Below, piece after piece: positions 25,751-34,871 of a DNA stretch of 64,000 bases. Within the stretch, counting starts at the first letter, position 1. Every line of letters starts with the position of its first letter. A program made the position numbers and the translations under genes. The notes under the pieces are model-generated. The model saw only the letters and a program-made list of their open reading frames with translations. It did no database searches and was not told where the DNA came from. The DNA is from Bacteroidota bacterium (GTDB lineage: Bacteria > Bacteroidota > Bacteroidia > Bacteroidales > Prolixibacteraceae), in the NCBI GenBank assembly GCA_023428545.1, contig JAEYXH010000011.1, positions 1 to 64,000 on the forward strand, written 5' to 3'.

Positions 25751-27907
25751 TTATTCTTCGTCTTGCTCAGCTTCATATGCCTTGAGGAGGTCATCCTGCA
25801 CATCGGCTGGCACTTTCTCGTACGAATTGTAGGTCATTTTGAATAACCCGCGGCCACCGGTAACCGAACTAAGTGAGGTGGCATATTTATTCATTTCCTT
25901 CAAAGGAACACGAGCCGATATTTTTTCAAAACCTTTTTCAGAACCCATGCCCATGATCAGTGCCCGACGGCCCTGAAGGTCACTCATGACATCTCCCATC
26001 CTTTCTCCTGGTACCCATACTTCAAGATCATAAATGGGCTCGAGGATTTTGGGATTCGCTTTTTTGAAGGCCTGGCTGAATGCATTTCGGCCAGCAAGTT
26101 TGAATGAAATTTCATTGGAGTCGACCGGGTGCATTTTACCGTCATATACATAAACGATGATATCACGCGCATAGGAACCCGTTAACGGACCCTGCTCAAT
26201 TTTTTCCATGATACCTTTCAGAATGGCAGGCATAAATCTTGAATCAATTGAACCTCCAACGATACAGTTGATATATAAAAGTTTCCCACCCCATGAAAGA
26301 TTATGCTCCTGTACGTCGCGAACCGACAATTTGTATTCCTTGCCATCGAGAAGGAACAGCCCTTTTGGGGCAACACCATCTTCATATGGTTCAATGATCA
26401 TGTGAACCTCACCGAACTGTCCTGCACCTCCCGACTGTTTCTTGTGACGATAATCAGCCTGGGCCGGTTTGGTGATGGTTTCACGGTAGGGGATTCTTGG
26501 TTCCTTAAATTCGACGTCAATTTTGTAAAGATTGTCGAAATACCATTTCAGGATATTCATATGATACTCACCCTGACTGTGAACGATTAGCTGACGTAGT
26601 TCTTTTGAGTATTCAACGATGAAAGAAGGATCCTCGTATTTTACCCTGTTGAGGACTTCACCCACTTTTTCGTCGTCGGATTCATTGACAGCTTTCACTG
26701 CAACCCTGTGACGTGGTGAAGGAAATTTCATCGGTTCGAATTGTGTGCCTGATTCCTTTGTGGTTAGGGTATGGTTGAATTTTGTGTCTTTCAGTTTCAC
26801 GGAACAGCCAATGTCACCTGCGATAAGTTCCGGAACTTTTACACGGTTTTTCCCGGCCGATACAAATAACTGGGAAAGCCGTTCTTTTGAGCTGTTGTTG
26901 GTGTTTGTCAGGTCGGTACCTTCTGCAATTTTTCCCGACATGACCTTGAAGTAGGTGATTTCACCTACATGTGATTCAACAGATGTTTTGAAAACAAACA
27001 GAGCCGGCGCATCGGTTTCAGATAATTTGACCTCTTTCCCTGCAACTATCGGTTTCTGTGGCATACAATTGGGTGATGGACCTACATTCACGATGAATTC
27101 CATCAGCCTTGATACGCCAATATTTTTCTTTGCACAAACGCAAAAGACCGGGAAAAGGTCGCGTTGGACGATACCCAGCCGCATACCTTTGCGGATTTCA
27201 TCCTCAGAAAGTGATCCCTGCTCAAAATAAAGTTCCATGAGTGATTCTTCATTTTCAGCAGCCATCTCAACCAAGGCATTATGCAACTCTTCGGCTTTTT
27301 CCTTTTCGGAAGCCGGGATGTCCAGAATTTCTGGTTGTCCGCCATCTTTTCCATAGCGGTACAATTTCATTTTTAATACGTCAACTATGCTGTTGAATCC
27401 GGGACCGGTTTCGACAGGATACTGAACGACAGTTACTTTATTTCCAAAAGTGCTTTTGCAGCGGTCAAGAGCGTGATCGAAATTTGCGTTTTCGTGATCC
27501 AGCTGGTTGAATATGAAAACAACCGGGGAGTGATTAGCTTCAGCGTTCCGGGCTGCTGCTTCTGTTCCGGCTTCTATACCGCTTGAAGAATTGATCATAA
27601 TCAGTGCCATGTCTGACACGTTCAGGGCAGGGACGGTCTGGCCGTTCAGGTCGTCCATTCCGGGTGTATCCAGAATGTTGATCTTACGATCATAATACTC
27701 AGCATACAATACCGTTGAATACACTGAGTTGCCATATTCCTGCTCGATTGGGGTATAGTCAGATACGGTATTTTTTGAGGTTACTTCTCCCCGGCGGTTA
27801 ATTACTCCACCCTCAAGCAGCATGGCCTCTGCGAGGGTGGTTTTTCCACTGCCAGCATTACCTAAGAGGGCAATGTTCCGAATTTGCTCAGTTTTATAAA
27901 CTTTCAT
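25751..27907 (-). CDS. EF-G2, elongation factor G paralogue with degenerate GTPase centre
   Basis: 718 aa with all EF-G domains. The P-loop is intact (GNAGSGKT, 16-23). The switch I end is EQEYGNS where EF-G has EQERGIT. The G3 motif is DTPGMDD (80-86), so the catalytic His is Met84, and G4 is NQLD (134-137) instead of NKMD. Domains III-V are well kept (QSGGAGQFGEVH, GSIDSRFMPAI, LQGRRALIMGM). In Bacteroides thetaiotaomicron the equivalent EF-G2 is known to support translation without GTP hydrolysis; the shared losses suggest the same here. The standard fusA is at 34872. It has its own promoter. Confidence 0.88.
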   Translation of the reverse strand: MKVYKTEQIRNIALLGNAGSGKTTLAEAMLLEGGVINRRGEVTSKNTVSDYTPIEQEYGNSVYSTVLYAEYYDRKINILDTPGMDDLNGQTVPALNVSDMALIMINSSSGIEAGTEAAARNAEANHSPVVFIFNQLDHENANFDHALDRCKSTFGNKVTVVQYPVETGPGFNSIVDVLKMKLYRYGKDGGQPEILDIPASEKEKAEELHNALVEMAAENEESLMELYFEQGSLSEDEIRKGMRLGIVQRDLFPVFCVCAKKNIGVSRLMEFIVNVGPSPNCMPQKPIVAGKEVKLSETDAPALFVFKTSVESHVGEITYFKVMSGKIAEGTDLTNTNNSSKERLSQLFVSAGKNRVKVPELIAGDIGCSVKLKDTKFNHTLTTKESGTQFEPMKFPSPRHRVAVKAVNESDDEKVGEVLNRVKYEDPSFIVEYSKELRQLIVHSQGEYHMNILKWYFDNLYKIDVEFKEPRIPYRETITKPAQADYRHKKQSGGAGQFGEVHMIIEPYEDGVAPKGLFLLDGKEYKLSVRDVQEHNLSWGGKLLYINCIVGGSIDSRFMPAILKGIMEKIEQGPLTGSYARDIIVYVYDGKMHPVDSNEISFKLAGRNAFSQAFKKANPKILEPIYDLEVWVPGERMGDVMSDLQGRRALIMGMGSEKGFEKISARVPLKEMNKYATSLSSVTGGRGLFKMTYNSYEKVPADVQDDLLKAYEAEQDEE

Positions 27908-27966
27908 GTTATTATTGGTTTTTAGTAAATAACTACTTCCTGGAAATTTTTGATTTCGAAGGAGCC

Positions 27967-27996
27967 CAAAAATAGTAATAATTTGTTAACACGCAA
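27967..27996 (-). promoter_or_regulatory. EF-G2 promoter
   Basis: On the minus strand TTG (complement of 27994-27996), 19 bases, then TATTTTTG (complement of 27967-27974), an exact TAnnTTTG. It lies 60 bases before the start codon, in a 339-base gap whose remainder holds only the terminator at 28184-28209. Confidence 0.65.
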
Positions 27997-28183
27997 GTCA
28001 ATTTAAATATTGCTGACCCTCCGTTTAAGTATTGAAAAATTGGAAAAAAGTAGAGTTAAAGTATTGATAATAAGTCATAAGTAATTTTGTGGAGTGGTTA
28101 TGTTATGACCCGGGGCTATGTTTTTGAACATTCTCCGTAAGTTTTTTTAACAGGTAAGCCAGGGGTGTGTTTTTACGATAAAA

Positions 28184-28209
28184 AAAAGCCGGATCAAATT
28201 CCGGCTTTT
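28184..28209 (-). terminator. Terminator of the AbgT gene
   Basis: AAAAGCCGGA (28184-28193) pairs with TCCGGCTTTT (28200-28209); on the minus strand seven Ts follow the stem. Confidence 0.88.
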
Positions 28210-28246
28210 ATGTTAATATTAAATCTGATGAAAAGTTTCGGAAGAC

Positions 28247-29788
28247 TTAGCGTGCAGGATAAAAGATTCCCGATCCTGGCCCTAATGGAATTTCCAGCAA
28301 AGTCCAACCAATCAGGAGTGCTGTCCATGCAATAAAAAATACTACCGTATAGGGAATCATTGTTGAAATGAGTGTGCCAATCCCGGCTTTATCGTCATAT
28401 TTTTCAAAATAGACAAGTATCAAGGCAAAGAAACTCATCATCGGCGAAATAATGTTGGTGACACTATCGCCCACCCTGAAGACCGCCTGTGACAGTTCAG
28501 GAGAATATCCCAACAGCATAAACATTGGAATGAAGACTGGTCCGAGTATCGCCCATTTGGCTGATGCACTGCCCATGAAGAGATTAATAAAGCCTGAAAG
28601 AAGTATAAATAATATTAATAAGGGTACCATTCCCATATCCATTTCCTGGAGGATTTGCGCACCGTCAATTGCGATAATCAGGCCAAGGTTACTCCATTTA
28701 AAATAAGCGACAAACTGGGCGGCAAAAAAGACCAGTACCAAAAAGGTTGCGAGAGTTTTAAAATTGGAAACCATGCCTTTAACAACGTCCGAATCATTTT
28801 TGAATTTCCCGGTGATAAATCCGTAAACTATTCCTAAAGATGCTGCCATCAGGAAAAGCACCCCAATGAATCCTTTCAGAACAGGCGAACGAAGTACCGA
28901 ATTTTCGGGTCCTCTCAGAAACCCTTGTTCGGGAAGAAGCCCGGCAACCAGAATGGCAAGCCAGGCAAAAGCCGTAACAATTGTCCAGATGAGTGCTTTA
29001 CGCTCAACGCTGGACAATTTTTCGATAGTTTCAGGAGGGACACTGCCTTTGTATTTTCCTAGCCTTGGTTCAACAAACCTGTTGGTGACCCAGGTGCCGG
29101 CTATGGCTATAATAAAGGTGGATACAGCCATAAAGTAATAATTTGCGGTTGGGAGTACATAGTACTCGGGATCTATAATTCTTGCAGCTTCTGTTGACAG
29201 TCCAGCCAAAAGCGGATCAATGGTTCCTATCAGCAGGTTGGCACTAAATCCTCCTGAAACACCTGCGAACGCAGCTGCCAATCCGGCAATGGGATGCCTT
29301 CCTACTGAATGAAAAATTACAGCACCCATGGGAATAATGAGTACATATCCCAGATCAGATGCAGTGTTGCTTATAATGCCTGCCAATACTATAACAAAAG
29401 TAATGATACCACGAGGCGATTTGAGCACAAGCAATCGGATGGCTGCACTAATGAGGCCGCTGCTTTCGGCAATCCCGATACCAAGAAGGGCAACCATCAC
29501 AATCCCAAGAGGTGCAAAACCCGTGTAATTCTCTACCATTTCGAGCAGGATCCTGTGGAAACCTTCTTTTGACAGAAGATTGACTGCGTGGATAGTTTCA
29601 CCTGTTGCCGGGTGGGTAGCTACCCAGTCAAACAGGTACCCTCCAATCCATGAAAATATAAGTACCAATACTGCAAGCCCACCAAATAACGTTGCGGGGT
29701 GAGGTAGTGCATTCCCTCCAATCTCGATCCATCTGAGGACCTTTGACATAACAGTTCTCTTTTCCTTTTGCATAAGATGTTTTTCCAA
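28247..29788 (-). CDS. AbgT-family transporter (p-aminobenzoyl-glutamate/antimetabolite type)
   Basis: 513 aa integral membrane protein with about 11-12 hydrophobic segments. Family landmarks are GGNALPHPATLFGGLA at the N-terminus, ENYTGFAPLGIVMVALLGIGIAE split across a helix, SGLISAAIR, GGFSANLLIGTIDPLLAGL, and the C-terminal NLFMGSASAKWAILGPVF and GDSVTNIISPMMSFF. AbgT proteins import p-aminobenzoyl-glutamate in E. coli and export sulfonamides in relatives such as MtrF. The true start may be a later Met (29773 or 29749); MSKVLRWIEIGGN at 29749 looks natural. It is a single-gene unit with its own terminator. Confidence 0.92.
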   Translation of the reverse strand: MEKHLMQKEKRTVMSKVLRWIEIGGNALPHPATLFGGLAVLVLIFSWIGGYLFDWVATHPATGETIHAVNLLSKEGFHRILLEMVENYTGFAPLGIVMVALLGIGIAESSGLISAAIRLLVLKSPRGIITFVIVLAGIISNTASDLGYVLIIPMGAVIFHSVGRHPIAGLAAAFAGVSGGFSANLLIGTIDPLLAGLSTEAARIIDPEYYVLPTANYYFMAVSTFIIAIAGTWVTNRFVEPRLGKYKGSVPPETIEKLSSVERKALIWTIVTAFAWLAILVAGLLPEQGFLRGPENSVLRSPVLKGFIGVLFLMAASLGIVYGFITGKFKNDSDVVKGMVSNFKTLATFLVLVFFAAQFVAYFKWSNLGLIIAIDGAQILQEMDMGMVPLLILFILLSGFINLFMGSASAKWAILGPVFIPMFMLLGYSPELSQAVFRVGDSVTNIISPMMSFFALILVYFEKYDDKAGIGTLISTMIPYTVVFFIAWTALLIGWTLLEIPLGPGSGIFYPAR

Positions 29789-30057
29789 AATTTGCTGTTA
29801 ATTGCTTAGGGTAAAACCCTGATCCAAATGAAAGCATAATACTATTTTAAACTGAGAAATTGGCAAATTGTTCCAAGACTTTTTCTGGCAGAATCATAAA
29901 AATCAATTTTTGAAAGGCTTTGTTAACAATTGAAAACAGCTCGATGGAATGGGTTGTGAATAAAAACACGTGTATAATTGATTTCCTGTCAGTCAGATAG
30001 ATAAAATATAGGCTTTAAGGTAGGCTGTTTGCCGTTTTTTTCTTTCAAATTTGTAAA

Positions 30058-32265
30058 ATGATGGCAAGATTTCCACATTTTTTGCAGGCTGACCTGATGG
30101 ATTGTGGTCCTACATGTTTGAGGATTATCGCAAAGTATTATGGGAAACTGATCCCGATGAATACATTAAGGGATCTGTCGTTCCAGACCAGGGAAGGGGT
30201 TTCGTTGTTGTCACTGAGCGATGCTGCTGAAAAGACCGGATTCAGGTCCCAAGGGGCTCGACTTTCCCTCGGACAGTTGGAGCAGATTCCACTCCCGGCC
30301 ATTCTTCACTGGGATCAGAATCATTTTGTGGTTTTATACAAGATCAGGAATGGAAGCAGAAGTGGAGGGAAAAAATATTTGATAAGTGATCCGGCGACAG
30401 GACTTGTTGAATTCGATGAAAGCGACATCAAAAGGCATTGGGCTTCAACGGTTGTCCAGGATCAGCCTGCGGGAATTGCACTTTTACTGGAGCCAACGCC
30501 CGAGTTTTACAAAGAAGACGGGGAAACTGACAACAAGGCGGGATTTGGATTTCTGTTTCCTTACCTAAGACCTTATCGTAAGTTAATCATCCAGCTGATT
30601 CTGGGTTTCCTGACAGGAAGTATTCTCAGTCTCCTTTTTCCATTTCTGACACAGGCGATTGTTGATGTCGGGATCACCACGACTGATCTTTCATTTATTG
30701 TTTTGGTACTCATTGCCCAATTGGTTTTGATGGTAAGTCAAACGGCCGTCGGATTTATAAGAAGTTGGATTATGCTCCATGTGAGTGCCCGAATCAGTAT
30801 TGCCCTTATTTCCGATTTTCTCATCAAATTGATGAAACTTCCCATGCGATTCTTTGAGACCAAGCTGATTGGTGATCTCAGGCAGCGCATTGACGATAAC
30901 CAGAGAATCCAGCTTTTCCTGACCTCAAACGTGATAAATATGTCTTTTGGCATATTTATGTTCATAATCTACAGTTTTGTATTGGCATGGTATAGCTGGA
31001 CCATTCTTGCCATTTTTTATACAGGCAGTGCTGTATACGCCGGATGGATTTTTCTGTTTATGAAAAAACGCAGGGTTCTAGATAACCGTCGGTTTGAAAT
31101 TGCCGCATCCAACCAGAGCAATCTTTACCAGCTGATAACGGGTATGCAGGAAATCAAACTGAATAATTGTGAAAAGCAAAAACGCTGGGAATGGGAGCGT
31201 ATTCAGGCCCGTCTGTTTAAGGTGAGTGTCAAGGCCCTGATGCTGCATCAAAATCAGCAGGGCGGGTCAGTATTTATTAACCAGGTTAAAAACATTCTGA
31301 TCATTTTCGTGGCCGCCAAGTTGGTACTGGAAGGAGAAATGACGCTTGGGATGCTGGTTGCAGTTCAGTTTATTATCGGACAGTTAAATGCTCCTATCCA
31401 GGATTTTATTGCCTTTGTCACGGCAGCCCAGGATGCACGAATCAGTCTTGATCGCCTGGTCGAAATTCATAACAGGGAGGACGAAGAGCCTTCAGGAGCC
31501 GTTTTGGCAAGAGAATTACCTCAAGAGAGAGATATCCAGTTTGATCAGGTAACTTTCCATTACGAAGGTCCGCGGTCACCAAAAATACTTGATCAGATTC
31601 AATTGATTATACCGAATAACAAAATAACGGCAATTGTTGGGCCGAGTGGAAGTGGAAAGACAACGTTGATAAAGCTTTTACTTGGTTTTTACTCCCCCAA
31701 TGAGGGTATGATAAGGCTCGGAGGTGTGGACCTTTCACAATATTCAATGGATTGGTGGAGAAGTAATTGTGGCGTTGTAATGCAAGATGGATTTATCTTC
31801 TCAGATACAATTGCAAACAATATTGCCGTGGGTGAGACCTCTCTGGATAAGGATCGATTACAATTTGCGGTTGAAATGGCCCATATCCGTGAAATGATAG
31901 AATCTCTTCCACTTCGTTATAACACCAAGATTGGACAAGAAGGCAGCGGTCTAAGTCAAGGACAGAAGCAGAGGATATTGATTGCCAGGGCGATTTACAA
32001 AAATCCCCCCTTTATCTTTTTCGATGAGGCAACCAATGCGCTGGATGCCAATAACGAAAAGGTCATCCTGGAGAATTTAAACGGATTTTATAAGGGGAAG
32101 ACAGTTGTGGTTGTGGCACACAGGCTCAGCACAGTCAGGAATGCAGACCAGATAGTTGTCCTTGAAGGCGGAAAGATCACGGAGACAGGAACACATGAGG
32201 AACTTACCGCCTACAGAGGCGCCTATTATCAACTGGTAAAGAACCAGCTTGAATTGGGAGGATAG
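30058..32265 (+). CDS. Peptidase-containing ABC exporter (C39 family)
   Basis: 735 aa. Residues 1-130 form a C39 double-glycine leader peptidase with Gln10, Cys16 (DLMDCGPTC), His in HWDQNHFVVL, and Asp in SDPATG. A six-helix membrane domain follows (about 160-455), then the ATPase domain: Walker A GPSGSGKTT near 526, signature LSQGQKQR near 632, Walker B FIFFDEATNALD near 652, and the H-loop VAHRL. It removes the leader of a small peptide while exporting it. The HlyD partner follows at 8 bases, but no precursor gene is visible nearby. A second Met follows the first. Confidence 0.93.
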   Translation: MMARFPHFLQADLMDCGPTCLRIIAKYYGKLIPMNTLRDLSFQTREGVSLLSLSDAAEKTGFRSQGARLSLGQLEQIPLPAILHWDQNHFVVLYKIRNGSRSGGKKYLISDPATGLVEFDESDIKRHWASTVVQDQPAGIALLLEPTPEFYKEDGETDNKAGFGFLFPYLRPYRKLIIQLILGFLTGSILSLLFPFLTQAIVDVGITTTDLSFIVLVLIAQLVLMVSQTAVGFIRSWIMLHVSARISIALISDFLIKLMKLPMRFFETKLIGDLRQRIDDNQRIQLFLTSNVINMSFGIFMFIIYSFVLAWYSWTILAIFYTGSAVYAGWIFLFMKKRRVLDNRRFEIAASNQSNLYQLITGMQEIKLNNCEKQKRWEWERIQARLFKVSVKALMLHQNQQGGSVFINQVKNILIIFVAAKLVLEGEMTLGMLVAVQFIIGQLNAPIQDFIAFVTAAQDARISLDRLVEIHNREDEEPSGAVLARELPQERDIQFDQVTFHYEGPRSPKILDQIQLIIPNNKITAIVGPSGSGKTTLIKLLLGFYSPNEGMIRLGGVDLSQYSMDWWRSNCGVVMQDGFIFSDTIANNIAVGETSLDKDRLQFAVEMAHIREMIESLPLRYNTKIGQEGSGLSQGQKQRILIARAIYKNPPFIFFDEATNALDANNEKVILENLNGFYKGKTVVVVAHRLSTVRNADQIVVLEGGKITETGTHEELTAYRGAYYQLVKNQLELGG

Positions 32266-32272
32266 TATCATT

Positions 32273-33592
32273 ATGAACGAGGAACAAAACATTGAAATCA
32301 GAAGCGAAGAGGTCCAGGATATCCTTGGAACACCTCCGGGATGGATTATCCGCCGGGGAGTGGGGATGATTTCGGTTGTGGTATTCATTCTTCTGGCAGG
32401 GAGCTTTATTTTTAAATATCCGGATATCATCGTTGGCAAGGTTACCATTGTTTCTGAAAATCCACCGGCTACAATTGCGGCACGGGCAAGCGGTAGAATA
32501 AGTCACCTCCTGGTTAAAGACCAGCAGGGCGTTTCGGAGGGAACCATTCTTGCTATACTTGAGAACCCGGCTTATTATGAGGATGTCTTTACACTTGGCA
32601 GGCATCTCGATTCGTTAAGAGGCTATTTTAGTAATCCTTCAGTATTTGCCAATATGCAGATTGATGACAACCTCTTACTTGGCCAGGTACAACCTGCCTG
32701 GGCTGCATTTGTAACCCAGGCGGCCGAAATCAATACTTTTTACAGGTATGATGTGTTTATGGCTCGTGTTGAAACCTTAAGAAGGAAGATGGCCGATCAG
32801 GAAAAATATCTGCAGCAATTGGTTAATCAGGCCAGGATACTAGATGATCAGATGGAACTTAGTAAACGGCAGTATGATCGTGATGCTGAACTTGCCCGCC
32901 AGAAAGTCATTCCCGAAAGTGAACTGGAAAAATCTCAGTCGGTGTTCCTGAATAATGAACTGAACCATCGCACATCCATTGCCAATATTACACAAACCCG
33001 GAATGAAATAAGCCAGATGCAGCGGCAGATTACGGAATTGCAAACGGAAAAGGGAGAGCAGATCAACCGTCTTATGTCGGGACTGTTGGAAAAGTATAAC
33101 AATGTCATAAATGAGATAGCTGCATGGAAGCTGGCATTTGTGATGCAGACACCGATTGCGGGGAATGTCACATTTACAAGAATCTGGAGTGAAAACCAGC
33201 AAGTTCTGGAAGGTACTCCTGTTTTTACTGTTGTGCCACATGAGAGCAATAATATCATTGGTAGAGTGGAGATTCCGGCTGCTGGATCCGGAAAGGTTGA
33301 AATTGGTCAGAAAGTGAAAATTAAATTGGAAAATTATCCCCATTTGGAGTATGGAATGCTTGATGGCCAGGTGAAAATGATATCTCTTGTGCCCGTGCAA
33401 ACTGAAGCTGGGTTAGTCTACACTGCAGAGATTTCACTTCCTTCAGGTTTAACAACCAATTATGGAATTGACCTGAGTTTTAACCAGGAGATGGCAGGAA
33501 GCGCAGAGATCATCACAAAAGACCGTAAACTGATCGAAAGACTGGTGCAACCCTTAAGCTCACTGGTAAGGGAAAGAATCTTAACTAATTGA
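32273..33592 (+). CDS. HlyD-family membrane-fusion protein
   Basis: 439 aa from the ATG at 32273 (MNEEQNIEIR), eight bases after the exporter gene; eight upstream codons overlap the exporter and were not used. One transmembrane helix near residues 33-52 (MISVVVFILLAGSFIFKY) anchors it. A split lipoyl/barrel domain (TIAARASGRISHLLVKDQQGV; TPIAGNVTFTRIW) encloses a long coiled coil (about 165-275, ETLRRKMADQEKYLQ onward). It bridges the ABC exporter to an outer-membrane channel. A TolC partner is not present in the window. Confidence 0.92.
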   Translation: MNEEQNIEIRSEEVQDILGTPPGWIIRRGVGMISVVVFILLAGSFIFKYPDIIVGKVTIVSENPPATIAARASGRISHLLVKDQQGVSEGTILAILENPAYYEDVFTLGRHLDSLRGYFSNPSVFANMQIDDNLLLGQVQPAWAAFVTQAAEINTFYRYDVFMARVETLRRKMADQEKYLQQLVNQARILDDQMELSKRQYDRDAELARQKVIPESELEKSQSVFLNNELNHRTSIANITQTRNEISQMQRQITELQTEKGEQINRLMSGLLEKYNNVINEIAAWKLAFVMQTPIAGNVTFTRIWSENQQVLEGTPVFTVVPHESNNIIGRVEIPAAGSGKVEIGQKVKIKLENYPHLEYGMLDGQVKMISLVPVQTEAGLVYTAEISLPSGLTTNYGIDLSFNQEMAGSAEIITKDRKLIERLVQPLSSLVRERILTN

Positions 33593-33663
33593 TATTATTT
33601 GAGTTTTAGATCATTTTTTTTGTGATTTTTTTACCCCCTCTATAAATGTTAACCTAAAATTTG

Positions 33664-33671
33664 TACTTTTG
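33664..33671 (+). promoter_or_regulatory. -7 element P1 of the ribosomal cluster
   Basis: TACTTTTG, an exact TAnnTTTG, 128 bases before rpsL. The -33 region is weak. Confidence 0.6.
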
Positions 33672-33717
33672 CGTGCCGTTTTAAAAGCCGGAATATGTTT
33701 TTTGGCTTTGAAAACCA

Positions 33718-33746
33718 TTGAGATTCAATAAAAATGAATACTTTTG
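33718..33746 (+). promoter_or_regulatory. Promoter P2 of the ribosomal cluster
   Basis: TTG (33718-33720), 18 bases, then TACTTTTG (33739-33746), identical to the P1 -7 element. It gives a leader of about 45 bases before rpsL. AAAGCC (33684-33689) and GGCTTT (33704-33709) between P1 and P2 can pair. Confidence 0.65.
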
Positions 33747-33798
33747 CAGTCCATTTTTAGAAATTTTAATATTTATAACGAAGAAAAAACAGGTATTT

Positions 33799-34203
33799 AT
33801 GCCAACGATTCAACAGTTAGTTAGGAAAGGAAGACAAAGTAAAGTCGACAAGAGTAAATCTCCGGCTTTAGATTCATGTCCTCAGCGTCGTGGGGTGTGC
33901 GTGCGTGTTTATACTACAACTCCGAAAAAGCCGAATTCAGCTATGCGTAAGGTAGCCAGGGTTCGTCTGACTAACGGTAAAGAAGTAAACGCATACATTC
34001 CAGGCGAAGGACACAACCTTCAGGAACACTCCATCGTACTTGTGCGTGGTGGTAGAGTGAAGGACCTTCCCGGTGTACGTTATCACCTGGTGCGTGGTGC
34101 TCTTGATACAGCCGGTGTGGAAGGACGTCTACAGCGTCGTTCCAAATATGGCGCGAAGAGACCAAAGGCAGGCAAAGCAGCAGCTCCTGCAAAGAAAAAG
34201 TAA
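33799..34203 (+). CDS. rpsL: 30S ribosomal protein S12
   Basis: 134 aa from ATG 33799 ([12 protein letters not shown]), the conserved start; the longer frame begins inside promoter P2. It shapes the decoding centre. [14 protein letters not shown], the streptomycin-site region [17 protein letters not shown], and [19 protein letters not shown] are all normal, and the site lysines match the drug-sensitive form. The C-terminal tail is basic ([10 protein letters not shown]). First gene of the long ribosomal cluster. Confidence 0.98.
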   Translation: MPTIQQLVRKGRQSKVDKSKSPALDSCPQRRGVCVRVYTTTPKKPNSAMRKVARVRLTNGKEVNAYIPGEGHNLQEHSIVLVRGGRVKDLPGVRYHLVRGALDTAGVEGRLQRRSKYGAKRPKAGKAAAPAKKK

Positions 34204-34252
34204 TTCATTCGTTCATTTAAGTTATTTGCTTAGTGGTTTGGTTGAGTAAGGA

Positions 34253-34305
34253 GCATCTCTCTAATGTCTTCCGGAGATGCGCTGAAGACACCGCCTGTGG
34301 GCAGC
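34253..34305 (+). ncRNA. Structured rpsL-rpsG intercistronic RNA, possible autoregulatory element
   Basis: Two interleaved stems are possible: GCATCTC (34253-34259) with GAGATGC (34274-34280), and TGTCTTC (34265-34271) with GAAGACA (34284-34290). They are either alternatives or a pseudoknot. GCTG/CAGC (34281-34284, 34302-34305) could enclose a further GCC/GGC hairpin. In E. coli, S7 represses its own operon by binding the S12-S7 gap, so a similar role is plausible here. Confidence 0.4.
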
Positions 34306-34334
34306 CAATTTAAATAACACTAAAAATTTTAAAG

Positions 34335-34811
34335 ATGAGAAAGTCAAAACCAAAGAAGAGGCATATTTTGCCTGATCCGCGATTCAACGATGTTTTGGTG
34401 ACAAGGTTTGTAAATGACCTGATGAAAGATGGAAAGAAGTCAATTGCATATTCCATTTTTTATGATACACTCGATCTCGTTGGCGCAAAAATGAAAAACG
34501 ACGAAGTTCCGGCACTTGATGTCTGGAAAAAAGCGCTTGAAAATGTTACTCCCCAGGTTGAGGTAAAGAGCCGCCGTGTTGGAGGTGCCAACTTCCAGGT
34601 CCCCATGGAAATCAGAAACGAACGTAAAGTAGCCATCAGTATCAAAAACCTGATCCTTTTTGCGGCGAAACGTTCTGGTAAATCTATGGCCGACAAACTG
34701 GCTGCCGAAATTGTTGCAGCGTATAATCAGGAAGGTGGAGCATACAAAAAGAAAGAAGATACCCACCGCATGGCTGAAGCAAACCGTGCTTTTGCACATT
34801 TCAGGTTTTAG
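34335..34811 (+). CDS. rpsG: 30S ribosomal protein S7
   Basis: 158 aa. Primary binder of the 3' major domain of 16S rRNA and organiser of the 30S head near the E site. Starts [19 protein letters not shown], followed by the beta-hairpin [22 protein letters not shown]. Separated from rpsL by a 131-base structured gap, unusually long for this cluster. Confidence 0.97.
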   Translation: MRKSKPKKRHILPDPRFNDVLVTRFVNDLMKDGKKSIAYSIFYDTLDLVGAKMKNDEVPALDVWKKALENVTPQVEVKSRRVGGANFQVPMEIRNERKVAISIKNLILFAAKRSGKSMADKLAAEIVAAYNQEGGAYKKKEDTHRMAEANRAFAHFRF

Positions 34812-34871
34812 TAGTCATTCTCAGGTTTAGTTTATAGATAGTAAAGGATTAGAAACAAGTAATTATAAAGA

